This document shows, in pieces, positions 45,001-54,714 of a DNA stretch of 58,885 nt (position 1 is the first letter of the stretch; the number at the start of each line of letters is the position of its first letter). A model generated the notes under the pieces. It saw nothing but the letters and a program-made list of their open reading frames with translations, was not told the DNA's origin and did not search any database. The translations under genes were made by a program, and so were the position numbers. This DNA is from a virus, in the IMG/VR virus record IMGVR_UViG_3300034120_000898, positions 1 to 58,885 of that record; one strand, written 5' to 3'.

Positions 45001-45585
45001 TCCATTATTAGATTTCATGAATAAAGAAATCTTGTTATCTTTTTTATCTAATACATATTTGAAGGTAGAACTCTCTGGAGTGGCAGATAAAGAAAATTTG
45101 AATTTTTCGTCATCATAATTATAATTTAAATAATAAAAATTTCTATCTTTGCTTCTGTGCATTATTTTTGCATCAGTCTCATCAATAATGTTGATTTCAA
45201 AAATTCTTGCAGTCTTTTCTACGAATTTTTGATCCTTTAAAGTAAAAAAATAAACAGCATCAAATGCTCCGCTAACAGAAGATATCGTAAGATACAAATT
45301 TGTGGTTGGATCTACCAAAGATGTGTTAAATGACAGCAGATCTATTTGCTGTTCAGTTTGTAATCCTTTAAAATTTAAAAAATCAGAAAATTTTTGTTTA
45401 TCAGTGAGATAAATAGATGAATAATTGTTTATATTTCTGTCTGTGACATTACTTAAATATGGTTCATTACATGATGGAATTCCTTCTTCTGTATTTGATT
45501 TGAAAGATACAAATTGTATATCAGTATCTTCAGAATAAGAAGTTGATAGTGCGACTGAATTAGACTCTAGATTAAGAATATCCAC
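42013..45585 (-). CDS. Very large baseplate-region protein with LamG-like and propeller-like parts (1190 residues)
   Basis: The GTG start is supported by a late-promoter core exactly five bases upstream. A first LamG-like stretch at ~570-640 (YTISFWARSDDW...) and a second at ~1010-1120 (YHHFAFRIDGIEGYISVFCDGKEID...LQIKQFKMYKRALTNTEIQYHVY) flank a propeller-like region (YIYFLTNKIGTVVAFDTTTEKLTTI, YKDGLYAFNGYRAKQF, YYVLHNTNKISKFTKD). The last ~60 residues look like a small mixed alpha/beta tail. Concanavalin-type domains in a baseplate protein suggest an exposed carbohydrate-binding surface. The assignment as structural rests on operon position. Confidence 0.55.
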   Translation of the reverse strand: MDILNLESNSVALSTSYSEDTDIQFVSFKSNTEEGIPSCNEPYLSNVTDRNINNYSSIYLTDKQKFSDFLNFKGLQTEQQIDLLSFNTSLVDPTTNLYLTISSVSGAFDAVYFFTLKDQKFVEKTARIFEINIIDETDAKIMHRSKDRNFYYLNYNYDDEKFKFSLSATPESSTFKYVLDKKDNKISLFMKSNNGLFSLKISDYSLEMEYVTSNVTKNYFNVNYYIQKILPKLNTSWVSYDIRHKNSYDINPERSADNLLNNYIIHTQYSNLTGNEMPVNFLTLKNQKTNKNYNYRSNFLQKENENVPTVDNRTYYGLFTGNEQEKGSYAITTGYEFYNNDYRLEPDTYNIFFTPESLYPYKQININDLNWHRMGSIAAENPYLSDRIYKKTAQTGEITAQYLCSWLHKNRKGEYVWLDRYYHPDKTTFAEALQTTFNYSNIDQNVELFNTSLKTEEYYDVPFVYNTPEEELQATPQTIKSAVYGISFYDKRSDLVILPNTEYIYYRVGDEYVKSVLKTITDDMIENGLIPKNGNDSYVYVDDIDTDDVEYTFNNNCYSMLNNYKSVNDSHQYTISFWARSDDWSKKSGYQIIGNLNNKGLALLDDRKITPFITVQNKKKVYTFNTNFNSINQASLENEAEMEFMFIKDVYKTDHLDSYSTISTSTEFRTDYPLDGIPLITKFNSNSVLYDALGDQAMPYESMTYNHGDYIYFLTNKIGTVVAFDTTTEKLTTIPQSFATEIPLFLKPKEYINYNEEKQAILHEDMVKYVNLPQGEDVHSILKYKDGLYAFNGYRAKQFVNDTVLYIKDNILYQESFDREIKYQLLKSKTNIIDFYIDDEYNYYVLHNTNKISKFTKDRILLYSTTLKPSISTVFNGFGIIANDEIELFKIDYVREYTKYGLSSYPIILGKIKNGTRDIQPNELFLGRLDESVTNTILQDINIVSYANFLGLTAVNYDYGDVRKINYNLTNYEQLNSRYPEKNELVFKLVLQNAYNNTEKINVEIPISKDKFTSEYHHFAFRIDGIEGYISVFCDGKEIDTVSIRKGQYIFQDIVRENMAIGKTYFYNNETLDAHLGQKNYYFINGLQIKQFKMYKRALTNTEIQYHVYRGIGINDLVVSLPCDQRNELDGIDRQFKLNTTGNKSNKINLIVKNSQLTNSEVTEKMKSLIIEKLEKVLPITTTINEIQFR

Positions 45586-45589
45586 TTAA

Positions 45590-46060
45590 TTATTTAATTT
45601 TTAAGTTTAAAATATCACCTTTTAATGTATCTAAAGTTATAAACATAGAATTATCAGCATTATCGATAAATTGGCATGAAGCCACTGTTAATTTTTCGTG
45701 TTGAGAATAAAACGAAGATTTTCCTATTGCTATAGGAATTTGGTAGTATAATTTAGTAAAATTTGCAAAGACAATGATAAATGTTGGATAATATATCATA
45801 TAATGATGCGAATCTGTTGGTTCATACCTACCAAAGATAGGTTGTTTCATCTTTTCTGGATCATCATAAGAGTAATCTTTAATAATAACTGGTGTATCGT
45901 TATTTAAATCAGCAATAATTTTAAGTATTGGTATGTTTCCAGAGCCAACAGCACTAAATGTGAACATCACATCAGTTTGACCCTTGAATCTTTTTAATTC
46001 CTCATAATACTGACGATCAATTCCATTGAAATTAGCTGGTATAATATAATTCGTATTCAT
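45590..46060 (-). CDS. Hypothetical 156-residue baseplate-operon protein
   Basis: Not recognised. It is a predicted compact beta protein (DVMFTFSAVGSGNIPILKIIADLNNDTPVIIKDY, HHYMIYYPTFIIVFANFTKLYYQIPIAIG) without signal peptide or membrane segment. It is sandwiched between two giant structural genes, with one base before it and its stop overlapping the next promoter, so it is probably a minor baseplate component or assembly factor. Confidence 0.55.
   Translation of the reverse strand: MNTNYIIPANFNGIDRQYYEELKRFKGQTDVMFTFSAVGSGNIPILKIIADLNNDTPVIIKDYSYDDPEKMKQPIFGRYEPTDSHHYMIYYPTFIIVFANFTKLYYQIPIAIGKSSFYSQHEKLTVASCQFIDNADNSMFITLDTLKGDILNLKIK
45591..45598 (-). promoter_or_regulatory. Late promoter core ATTAAATA (minus strand)
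   Basis: Five bases before GTG 45585. Its last two bases overlap the TAA stop of the upstream 156-residue gene. Confidence 0.6.
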
Positions 46061-46061
46061 A

Positions 46062-49000
46062 TTAAGAGAATGTTAATACATCCGAGTCAAAACTTGCTGT
46101 ATTGTTTAGTGTTATGTTGTTAAATGTTATATTATTTTGTGTTAAAGATGGTGTATCATAAAAATTAATAGTTTTTATGTACTCATTATTAATAAAATTA
46201 TAAAGTTTAACGTCAAATGATGAAATATCTACTCCGTCATACCAGAATTTCATCTGTAATATATATGCTAATCCGTTTTGATCCTCCAGAGTCGAAACTA
46301 CAGCATACTTCTGATTTCTTGTATTAAATGTTAATACAGGAGGATTTATTCTGTTTAATTTGATCTGATTTAAAGAAGAATTATTATAAAATAACGTGAA
46401 ATCCGAATTTTCGTGTGGATATATTTTAGTTTTTGTTGCTTTTGTATAATCTATTTTGTATATAAAAGGCACAACACCAAAATTGTTTGATATCGTATTA
46501 ACAGCAGATAACTGAACCATCATAGCATACTCTCTATTTTCAAAAATAAAAGGATTTGATATGTTGTTCAATACTCCAGTTGAATCATATTGTGTATGAT
46601 TTGCTATAGTTTCCGAATATACGAATTTATCTTGTTCGTAATTTAATATTTCTACTATGTTGTAGTTCTCTGTTCGTATCCACAAAAAATTATTGTATAT
46701 ATTAAAATCTAATACTTTTCTATCTATCTCTTCTAGTACTGTTTGATTGTATTTGTTTACTAAAATTATAGATAATGCTGATATCAAAGGAGTTATGTTA
46801 CCAGAAACGATATCACGAACATATATCCTACCTAAAGTATTTCTTAATTCATAAGAATTTTTGTTATCTTGTTGTACATGATCGGATGATAATGTTTTAC
46901 TAGATGCCAATGTCTGATTTATTATAAACTTTGTTTGATCTTCAAAGTCAAAATCCATTTCACATATTTCAGTTATTAAACCCGCATCAAAATCCTTATA
47001 TTTTATTGAAGATAGTATGTATCCGTTATTAAAACTTGGCTTGTCTTTAGACACATTATCTTCTGCATTTCCGTCTAATGTACTACTTAAAGAATCTGAT
47101 ATATTTGATGGGTTTCTAGTATATCTCAAACCATCTATAGTATAAGAAATCCTATCGTTTATCGTTTCATGAAGTATATTAATATCCCAATTATAAAAAA
47201 TCTTACTTCTATCTATAGTATCATCTAATAAATTATAAAAATTTCCATCTATCAGTAAAAGATCTTTAAATATTAATGGATTAATATTAACATCAAATAC
47301 AACAGATTGTCTTTTAATGTAATTAATCATCATTCCATCTATACGAGTTGGAAATTCATATAGAGGTCTTACCATAATACCATTTCGTATCCCACCAACA
47401 CCACCATCTATAGATATATTATAATAATAATAAGAAGACCATATATTAGGTTTTACCCAATCTGGATGTGTTGTATATACAACCTCTGGAAGATAATCAT
47501 TTGCTTCTTCAAAAAATTTAATTGGTCCACCATCATATTCTTCGCATACCAAAGAAGAATTAGATATAAAAAAGGAATTGTCTATTATATTTCTTCTGGA
47601 TTTATCTTTAAAAAGAGCAAATTGATTACCGAAAATATCCGAACTCCATTTTGTAACCACACCCATATTATACATGCTGGAAAAATTGGTTTTTAATCCT
47701 TCTTTTCCTGTATAGATACTATCTACTATTTGATTTTTAGAAAAATATGCATAAAAATCTTGAGTATATGCTGTAGAATTGATGTCTCCTTCTGATAATC
47801 CTTGGTCTAAATTTTTAACGGATTTTGTATAATCACATATATGAATTAATGGATACTTGGAATCAAATGTTCTTTTTAATCCTGTGGTATTTCCATACTT
47901 ATCTGGATCTGGAAAGATATACAGTTTGTTTGGTTGAAGTTTTTTATAGTCTAGTTTGTATCTTTTTTCTGGAACCGAATAATACAAAATACTATTTTTT
48001 TCTGGAGTAAAAAATAATCCAATCCTTCTACAAGATTGCACATCGGACTCTTCTTCTACAGAAGCCGTTGTAGGAAAGTGCCTGTTTAATAAATTTCCAG
48101 AAGGATTATCTGCTTTAAATAAAATTGCTGATGTTACATCCGTGATAGTAGATCCTGTTTGAATATAATAAAAATCACTTCCTATATATTTTTTGATAAG
48201 AGACTCTTTAAGTTTGACTAACCTTTCTGCTTTTGGTCTGTTATTAGTAATTAAGTCGTACAGAGCTTCATTCGGTTTACAATCAAGATTTATAGTATCT
48301 GTATCATAATTAATAGTAAACAATCTTCCGAATTCAGTTAAAAATATTCTTACGTTTTCTAATAACTGATTTTTTACTGCTTTTGATATATTTAGAAATA
48401 TATTAGCATCTATAAAATTTATATTTGCTGTGTATAAATCTTGCCTTAATTTAGTTTTTACATCATATTTTTTGTATGTTTCATCTGGATCATTATCTAG
48501 ATAATTTGTGTACAAATCATACAATTCTTCTATTTCTATGTCTAATTTTTTAAGTAAAGTTTTATAATTTACGCTTGGTTGGTATACTCCAACATTCAAA
48601 ACATCAGAAAAAATTACATCAGTAATAGTCTCGTATATAGATTTTTCTATACTATTAAACGTGCCTTTATTCTTGTTTTTATCTATTTTATATTTTAGTT
48701 TTTCTCTTTTTTTATTATAAAAATCACATATTTCTATGACTTTGTTAGAAAAGAAAGGCAGAAGTATGTCAACTTCCGTTGGATCATCAAAATCTATGTT
48801 AGCCAAAAATCTTTTTTCGTCTGATGTAGTATAATTTACCGTGATATCTTTTATTAATTCAAAATACCTCTCTTGTATGGTATCCAATACCTTAACATCT
48901 TTTATTTTTTTAGCTTTATTCCATTCCTCTATATAATTAGAATAAGAATCTTCTAATTCATTAGCATTTACGTTGTTTTGTGTGTATTTTAAGTAGTCAA

Positions 49001-49106
49001 ATAAAGAAAACGGAGAATTAAAATCCAAGTAAGATTCGGGAGTAGAATCCGAATTGGTTATTGAATATAATACTAGTATTTTAGAGAATACAAATGAATT
49101 AGACAC
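46062..49106 (-). CDS. Large baseplate-region structural protein (1014 residues)
   Basis: GTG start, five bases after a late-promoter core. The N-terminal ~300 residues are helical and charged (NYIEEWNKAKKIKDVKVLDTIQERYFELIKDI; KVIEICDFYNKKREKLKYKIDKNKNKG), unlike the beta-rich remainder. The latter includes propeller-like or LamG-like segments (YNNFLWIRTENYNIVEILNYEQDKFVYSE; QKYAVVSTLEDQNGLAYILQMKFWYDG). It probably sits near T4 gp7-gp8 functionally, by position: third gene after gp25-like. No specific family is recognised. Confidence 0.5.
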   Translation of the reverse strand: MSNSFVFSKILVLYSITNSDSTPESYLDFNSPFSLFDYLKYTQNNVNANELEDSYSNYIEEWNKAKKIKDVKVLDTIQERYFELIKDITVNYTTSDEKRFLANIDFDDPTEVDILLPFFSNKVIEICDFYNKKREKLKYKIDKNKNKGTFNSIEKSIYETITDVIFSDVLNVGVYQPSVNYKTLLKKLDIEIEELYDLYTNYLDNDPDETYKKYDVKTKLRQDLYTANINFIDANIFLNISKAVKNQLLENVRIFLTEFGRLFTINYDTDTINLDCKPNEALYDLITNNRPKAERLVKLKESLIKKYIGSDFYYIQTGSTITDVTSAILFKADNPSGNLLNRHFPTTASVEEESDVQSCRRIGLFFTPEKNSILYYSVPEKRYKLDYKKLQPNKLYIFPDPDKYGNTTGLKRTFDSKYPLIHICDYTKSVKNLDQGLSEGDINSTAYTQDFYAYFSKNQIVDSIYTGKEGLKTNFSSMYNMGVVTKWSSDIFGNQFALFKDKSRRNIIDNSFFISNSSLVCEEYDGGPIKFFEEANDYLPEVVYTTHPDWVKPNIWSSYYYYNISIDGGVGGIRNGIMVRPLYEFPTRIDGMMINYIKRQSVVFDVNINPLIFKDLLLIDGNFYNLLDDTIDRSKIFYNWDINILHETINDRISYTIDGLRYTRNPSNISDSLSSTLDGNAEDNVSKDKPSFNNGYILSSIKYKDFDAGLITEICEMDFDFEDQTKFIINQTLASSKTLSSDHVQQDNKNSYELRNTLGRIYVRDIVSGNITPLISALSIILVNKYNQTVLEEIDRKVLDFNIYNNFLWIRTENYNIVEILNYEQDKFVYSETIANHTQYDSTGVLNNISNPFIFENREYAMMVQLSAVNTISNNFGVVPFIYKIDYTKATKTKIYPHENSDFTLFYNNSSLNQIKLNRINPPVLTFNTRNQKYAVVSTLEDQNGLAYILQMKFWYDGVDISSFDVKLYNFINNEYIKTINFYDTPSLTQNNITFNNITLNNTASFDSDVLTFS

Positions 49107-49110
49107 ATAA

Positions 49111-52100
49111 TTATTTAATAACCCCTAATCCTTTTGCTAAAGAATATGTTATCATCTTATTTTTTATTTGATCCCATTGGTTTACAGAAGATATCTTCTC
49201 AGATATGGTATTATATGGGTCTGCCCAATTTATAAGACCCTCTGTTTGTAGATCCAAATAAGCTTTTTTGTACTCAAAAAATTGATAATATCTAGGAATT
49301 TGCTCATTAACATATTCGTCAGGCAAACTCAATCCCCAGCCCCAATTTTTATGATATGAACTCAAAGCGTATGTTCTATTAACAGGATCAATAAAATTGA
49401 TATAAGAAGAACTTAACAAATTGGTGTTTATCCTTTGATATGTCTCACTAAACTTTTCGTAGGCTATTATATCTACACCAGCAGTCAGTACACTTGTAAA
49501 GAAATTCAATTCATCACCTTTATTTGTTCCATATATACTATCTACTGAAGTGTATCCTTTCTTATCGTAATTTTGGTCAAATTTATTTCTACTTCCTTTA
49601 ATTTTAGAAAAGTTAATAGAAAATATATCAACCAAGCGATTCAATTCCGCAGGAAAATTATAATCATTATTTTTAAACGAATACAAAGTTTCATCAAACA
49701 TAGAATACATAGATTCTAATGCTTGTATATTACAAGTATCAATATTGTTTACGTTATCTGTAAAATTTGATATTTTTTCATAAATTAATTTTCCGAGATA
49801 TGCTGGACTAGATGTGCTGTCTCCCACAATAGTACCGATAAAATCCTGAAAAAGAATATTAGAATTTACTAGATATTCTTGAAATCTATAAGAATTTATT
49901 TGTGTTTTTAGATCAAAGTTCTCATTTAATTTTCTTATGTTGAGACCACCAGATCTGTTAGAATATATAGAAAACGTATTGCTATCTCCTAGTATTCTAA
50001 ATTCTTGTGCGTCTGCACGGACATATTTATTTATAAATTTAAATCCGTTCCAATCTCCATATGCATTCAATTTGTCCTGTATATTTACAGGATTGTTAGA
50101 TATTGAATGTAAGTCAAGACTTTCTACAATAAATCCAGTTCCACTGGTATCAACATCCGAATCAAAAGAATGCAATTTTTTATTTTTATTATCTACGACA
50201 ACTATAATATTCTCAGTAGTGCATGCTATGCCTTCCAAATCACTAATATAATTATACTGATCGTTTACTGCTACAGTTGATAATGTATATGTATTAATAG
50301 TATTAAGTATATTATTAATTTTTGCTACTTGATTTATATTTTTAGTAACCCATATATTGTCATATACATCTATTGTAATATTCCACAAGCTTCCTTGGAC
50401 AGAAAAATATTCTACGTTTTGTCCAAATTTATCTATTTTAAAAACTTGGTCATTTTTACTAGATAATGTATTGGTTACAGACTTGTCTTTCATTATACCC
50501 CATACATTCATTTTTCTATCAGTAACAATTTCTGTTATTTGGTATGCAGGATCTAGTATTTTAGACACTAACAACCCTCCAACAGAATTATATTTTTCTA
50601 TAAAAGATGATAATTGGTTTGAATAACTCACCCAAACATTATTATCTCTATCAGTGTCTATAGACGCTGGAGTTATAGTATTTTGTTCGTTTATTATTTG
50701 ATTTGCTAGTGATGATACAATTATTCTATTTGGATAAACTAAATTTGATATAGTACTTATTTTTAATACGCTTATAGAGTCATATAATGTTACCCAAACA
50801 TCCCCAGAGGAATCAGCGCAAATGTCAGATGGCGAGCAACTATCTGGGAGTGTAAAATTATTATACAATACATTAAATGATCCATCGTATTTGGATATTT
50901 TATCTCTATCTGCATCTACTAACCAAATTTCATTAACATATTGTCTACTAGTTGGATCTAATCTAGTGACTACACATGAAGAATATATCCCAGATAACGA
51001 ATCTACTGTTCTTATTGTATCTACTAATGTTTTAGTTCCAGTACTTGCATCCGTTTGAAATCTAATATCGTGAACTTTTTCGTATTGAGGTTCATTTATT
51101 ATAAAATATGTGGTTTGTGTTCTATATTCTTCGAATACAGTTGGTGCAGCCACAGCATGGATATGAACATTTCTTAATTCTTTATCAGATATAAAATATC
51201 CTTTAAAAAATCCTCCATATGTTTCTGAAGACAACACACCAAAATTAGAATAAAATTGTATTCCGTCAATCTTATTATTGTTTTCATCTCTCAAACAAAC
51301 ATAAACTTGTGCAGAAGATGGAGGGTTCGAATCAGTTAACGTAAGTACTTTATTTCCTTTTGATGGAGAATTTTTGGGATCTTTTATTCTTACCACAAAA
51401 GGAATTTTCTGATTTGTATATTTTTCTTCGTATATATTAAAAGAAGTTATAGGATTATCATATCCGTCAGAATCTATACCGTTGGAAGTAATAGTTAAGC
51501 GATCAGAATCTGCCTTTTGCATCAAAACCGCATAAGAATTTGCATCTAGTATGGTATTGATTATTGGATAAGTAGTACTTGGATAATTCTTATTGAAAGA
51601 ATCATGATCTTTAAATCTTCTCGAATCAAAAGACACAAAAATTCTAGTTGGTTTTGATACTGTTATGTTTATTGGTTGTTTGATTACATCATCTATATAA
51701 AAAAATCTTTTTCTTCCATAAGTACCAGCAAAACAAGAACCTCTATCATTTTTATCACAAAAAACTAGTTGGTTATTTACTAATCTAACATATAATTCTT
51801 CGTTAGATGTTTCCACAGTATTTACGGGAAGAATAGCTTCTGATCCATTGTATGGATCGTTAGTCAAAGATTCGAATCTTGCTGTTGCCTTTAGGTGACC
51901 CCATTTATCTTTTTCATATTTAACTACATCTAATATAGGAGAGTTATTTCCTGTTACATGTAGATTTATTGTATACGGAACAGGATTTTTGGGATCGTAT
52001 GTCTGCCAACTATTGTATCGAAATACTTCGAAAGGACTTTCTCTAGTTCCTGCTTGTGTTTTCTTATTAAAACCAGTTAACACTAAAGTATCTGTTATAA

Positions 52101-52401
52101 AATCTTTTACCAAAAGCAATTGAGAGAATTTATCTTCGTAACCAATTCCACCCTTACCCAAAACGTAGCACTTAACATTGTACCACCCTGGTAAAGAATA
52201 CGAATGGGTTGCTGTTATGGATTTTGATGTTGTTCCGTCACCAAAATCCCAAAAAATTTCTCTAGTAGAATACAAATTTCCATCTCCATCATCAAAAACA
52301 GGTATAAATGTAAATGGTGTTATAGGAAGAGTATAACCACTTGTGGTATACGTTCCCGTATGGTCTAATGTATAGAAATATATGTATCTATATTTATCCA
52401 T
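49111..52401 (-). CDS. gp7-position baseplate protein with PKD domain and NHL/Vgb-like propeller (1096 residues)
   Basis: A PKD domain near the N-terminus (~25-85) shows the signature WDFGDGT (W51-T57) and HSYSLPGWYNVKCYV. A middle propeller (~480-760) contains NEIWLVDADRDKISKYDG, SPSDICADSSGDVWVTL, SIDTDRDNNVWVSYSN, VTDRKMNVWGIMKD and TIDVYDNIWVTKN, the repeat style of NHL/virginiamycin-B-lyase-like propellers. The C-terminal ~300 residues are mixed and helical. It directly follows the gp6-like gene, where T4 has gene 7 (about 1030 residues), so it may be the wedge bridge protein with added surface domains. A possible SD (GAGG, nine bases upstream) precedes ATG 52401. Confidence 0.6.
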   Translation of the reverse strand: MDKYRYIYFYTLDHTGTYTTSGYTLPITPFTFIPVFDDGDGNLYSTREIFWDFGDGTTSKSITATHSYSLPGWYNVKCYVLGKGGIGYEDKFSQLLLVKDFITDTLVLTGFNKKTQAGTRESPFEVFRYNSWQTYDPKNPVPYTINLHVTGNNSPILDVVKYEKDKWGHLKATARFESLTNDPYNGSEAILPVNTVETSNEELYVRLVNNQLVFCDKNDRGSCFAGTYGRKRFFYIDDVIKQPINITVSKPTRIFVSFDSRRFKDHDSFNKNYPSTTYPIINTILDANSYAVLMQKADSDRLTITSNGIDSDGYDNPITSFNIYEEKYTNQKIPFVVRIKDPKNSPSKGNKVLTLTDSNPPSSAQVYVCLRDENNNKIDGIQFYSNFGVLSSETYGGFFKGYFISDKELRNVHIHAVAAPTVFEEYRTQTTYFIINEPQYEKVHDIRFQTDASTGTKTLVDTIRTVDSLSGIYSSCVVTRLDPTSRQYVNEIWLVDADRDKISKYDGSFNVLYNNFTLPDSCSPSDICADSSGDVWVTLYDSISVLKISTISNLVYPNRIIVSSLANQIINEQNTITPASIDTDRDNNVWVSYSNQLSSFIEKYNSVGGLLVSKILDPAYQITEIVTDRKMNVWGIMKDKSVTNTLSSKNDQVFKIDKFGQNVEYFSVQGSLWNITIDVYDNIWVTKNINQVAKINNILNTINTYTLSTVAVNDQYNYISDLEGIACTTENIIVVVDNKNKKLHSFDSDVDTSGTGFIVESLDLHSISNNPVNIQDKLNAYGDWNGFKFINKYVRADAQEFRILGDSNTFSIYSNRSGGLNIRKLNENFDLKTQINSYRFQEYLVNSNILFQDFIGTIVGDSTSSPAYLGKLIYEKISNFTDNVNNIDTCNIQALESMYSMFDETLYSFKNNDYNFPAELNRLVDIFSINFSKIKGSRNKFDQNYDKKGYTSVDSIYGTNKGDELNFFTSVLTAGVDIIAYEKFSETYQRINTNLLSSSYINFIDPVNRTYALSSYHKNWGWGLSLPDEYVNEQIPRYYQFFEYKKAYLDLQTEGLINWADPYNTISEKISSVNQWDQIKNKMITYSLAKGLGVIK
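49112..49119 (-). promoter_or_regulatory. Late promoter core ATTAAATA (minus strand)
   Basis: Five bases before GTG 49106. It overlaps the upstream TAA stop (49113-49111), the same arrangement as at 45591. Confidence 0.6.
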
Positions 52402-52402
52402 T

Positions 52403-54232
52403 TTAAACTACCTCAATTTTATTGATTAGATTAGATATTTGATAGAAAAACGGAAATTGAAAATAACTTAACTTCAAATTTTGTGCTGTGGATCGTATTG
52501 TAGAGCCACTATATAATGGATTCCAATATATAAAATTTAATTTGGATGATTTATATTCTGTATTTCCTACTTGTCTAACTGTTTCTAATGATTTCACTCC
52601 ATTTAAACTCAATATCTCATAACTAAGATTTGAAATATCCATTGATTGACCTAATTCATTGTTGCTCTGATCGAAAAAATTCTTTATTAGAGCATAAACA
52701 GAATTTTTTATTTGATCTTTAGATAAAAGCTCATCATCTTTTCTTGTTATTCTTATAATAGTTTGATCTTTTACTGTTGTTGATATATTAGTTTCTCCTG
52801 TTACTGGTAAACCTATTTCAAATGCTAAATATACTGGATCACTAACAACAATATTATGTGATATCATTTTATAATCATTTAATTTGTCTATTATAGACAT
52901 TTTTTGTGAATAAAACAATTCTGTTGGTGTGGTTTCATTGATTATGACTCCTAGTCTTGGAACACAAAAGAAATAAACATTATTAAAATCACATGCATCA
53001 TTAAATGATACTTGATTAAACAATAATTTGTCATCTAAATTTGGTCTCTCTAATCCCAAATCATAAAAATATGCCAAGTATTCACTTGTATAAAGCTTGT
53101 TAGATACCGCTTTAATACTTTGTAATATATTAGAGAAGTTCTTATTAATAATAGCTTCGTAATCGAATACAGTAACTGCTCTATTTTGTGCTGAAAATAT
53201 CAAAGGAGCATTACGTCTTATTTCTTCAACAGTTTCTATAAATTTTGGAGGCACTGAAGCATAAGAATTATTCAATTTCAATCCAGTTATTTGATTTGGG
53301 TCCAAATAATTAGAATTTGTATCTTTTATATCATTAAATATCGCATCAAATTGTACAGTATTGTATAATACAAAGACTCCTTCTCTAGCAGTGTTAGATC
53401 CGATAACTCCTCTTGCTCCATCACTTTCTAAATAATATAAAGCTATAGTATCTCCTGAATTTAACTGCTTTCCATTTACATTATTGCCTACTTTTACTTC
53501 AGTATGCCCATATTCATTAACTCTCTTCTCAAATACTGTAGAAATACTATTTGCTAGATAAAGACTACTAATTTCTTTCCATTCAGACCACTTTTGTGTA
53601 TTAACATCCTTAACAAACATATAAACTTGATTGTTATCAATCATTTTTGTTGATCCAAGATCTGAGGGATAGTCTATATTAATGGTAAATTGTTCATTCT
53701 CTTCACCAATTGAAGTATATACTGGATATTCTCTAAATACTCCTTGATATAATACGTTATTCTTTCCAATACTCTCTATATATTCATTCCCTGATCTAGT
53801 TTTTTGAAATGTTACATCACTATTGAATGAATACGGAACATTTCTTATCGTTATATTTGAAAATCTCTTTATTGTGTATGTATATGGAGATAATATAGAA
53901 TCGTTTGCACTAACATCAAAGTTTAATGTTGATGTATTATTGCCAGTTGGCTTGTATTGTATCAAAGATACAATTTTATTCATGTTTTCAAACAAATCTG
54001 CTTGGGTAAACATCGAATCTGATGCTGTTTGGTTGAGATAAAACAATAATACATGGTATGTATAGGCAACAACATCTATTAATCCAGACATGTTACTTCC
54101 TTCATAGTCCACATCAGGAAATAAACCGCTATCTTTCAAACGATTTATTATTAATTGCTTCATACTTACTGCATCAAATGCAGCATAAGCATTTCTTGGT
54201 AGATTAAATTCTGTAAAATTTGATGTGCTCAT
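52403..54232 (-). CDS. Baseplate wedge protein, gp6-like (gpJ family)
   Basis: 609 residues; T4 gp6 is about 660. The N-terminus is diagnostic: LPRNAYAAFDAVSMKQLI, then DVDYEGSNMSGLIDVVAYTYHVLLFYLNQTASDSMFTQA. This is the conserved D-x-EGSNxxxLxDxxAY...FYxN...A pattern of the gp6/baseplate J-like family. A later RRNAPLIFSAQNRAVTVFDYEAIINKNF stretch matches the family core. It dimerises around the tail tube to form the inner baseplate ring in T4. It lies two bases downstream of the gp25-like gene, the T4 order 25-6. Confidence 0.92.
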   Translation of the reverse strand: MSTSNFTEFNLPRNAYAAFDAVSMKQLIINRLKDSGLFPDVDYEGSNMSGLIDVVAYTYHVLLFYLNQTASDSMFTQADLFENMNKIVSLIQYKPTGNNTSTLNFDVSANDSILSPYTYTIKRFSNITIRNVPYSFNSDVTFQKTRSGNEYIESIGKNNVLYQGVFREYPVYTSIGEENEQFTINIDYPSDLGSTKMIDNNQVYMFVKDVNTQKWSEWKEISSLYLANSISTVFEKRVNEYGHTEVKVGNNVNGKQLNSGDTIALYYLESDGARGVIGSNTAREGVFVLYNTVQFDAIFNDIKDTNSNYLDPNQITGLKLNNSYASVPPKFIETVEEIRRNAPLIFSAQNRAVTVFDYEAIINKNFSNILQSIKAVSNKLYTSEYLAYFYDLGLERPNLDDKLLFNQVSFNDACDFNNVYFFCVPRLGVIINETTPTELFYSQKMSIIDKLNDYKMISHNIVVSDPVYLAFEIGLPVTGETNISTTVKDQTIIRITRKDDELLSKDQIKNSVYALIKNFFDQSNNELGQSMDISNLSYEILSLNGVKSLETVRQVGNTEYKSSKLNFIYWNPLYSGSTIRSTAQNLKLSYFQFPFFYQISNLINKIEVV

Positions 54233-54234
54233 GA

Positions 54235-54714
54235 TTATTGTCTAAAAACGTAACCATTATTATTTAATGTGCCTAATAAGGGTACATTAATTATATTTAA
54301 AGATGGTATATTTATTACCAATGTTATGTCAAATTCATTAACATCTTCCAAAACTGTTATGTTAATGTTCTTTATTTTAACTCTAGGCTCAAATTTAGCT
54401 ATTTGCCTGTATATTTCATCCCGTATGTTCTCTGCAACGTCTCTAGTTGCTGGATCAAATAGATATTTTCTAAGGTCCATTCCGAATTCTGGATTCAAAA
54501 CCTTCTCTCCTGGTGTTGTGGAGAATAAATTTGCCAAGGAATTCTTAATAGCATTTATATCATAGTCTAATTTGAAATCATTTATCTCTGGTTTTTGGTA
54601 TAAAGTGTTTCCTACATTGTAACTACCTTCCAAATCCAGATGAAGATCAGCATATAAATATTGTTTTCCTCCATTTATATTCTTTGGAAGACCATTTAAT
54701 GTTATTAATGCCAT
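54235..54714 (-). CDS. Baseplate wedge protein, gp25-like
   Basis: 159 residues with the family hallmark TTPGEKVLNPEFGMDLRKYLFDP (~66-88) and the EPRVKI motif (E109-P110-R111) common to gp25/VgrG-cluster sheath-initiator proteins. gp25 starts sheath polymerisation at the wedge. It is slightly longer than T4 gp25 (132) because of an N-terminal extension. It is first in the baseplate operon, with a late-promoter core five bases before its ATG, and divergent from the plus-strand gene at 54747. Confidence 0.95.
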   Translation of the reverse strand: MALITLNGLPKNINGGKQYLYADLHLDLEGSYNVGNTLYQKPEINDFKLDYDINAIKNSLANLFSTTPGEKVLNPEFGMDLRKYLFDPATRDVAENIRDEIYRQIAKFEPRVKIKNINITVLEDVNEFDITLVINIPSLNIINVPLLGTLNNNGYVFRQ

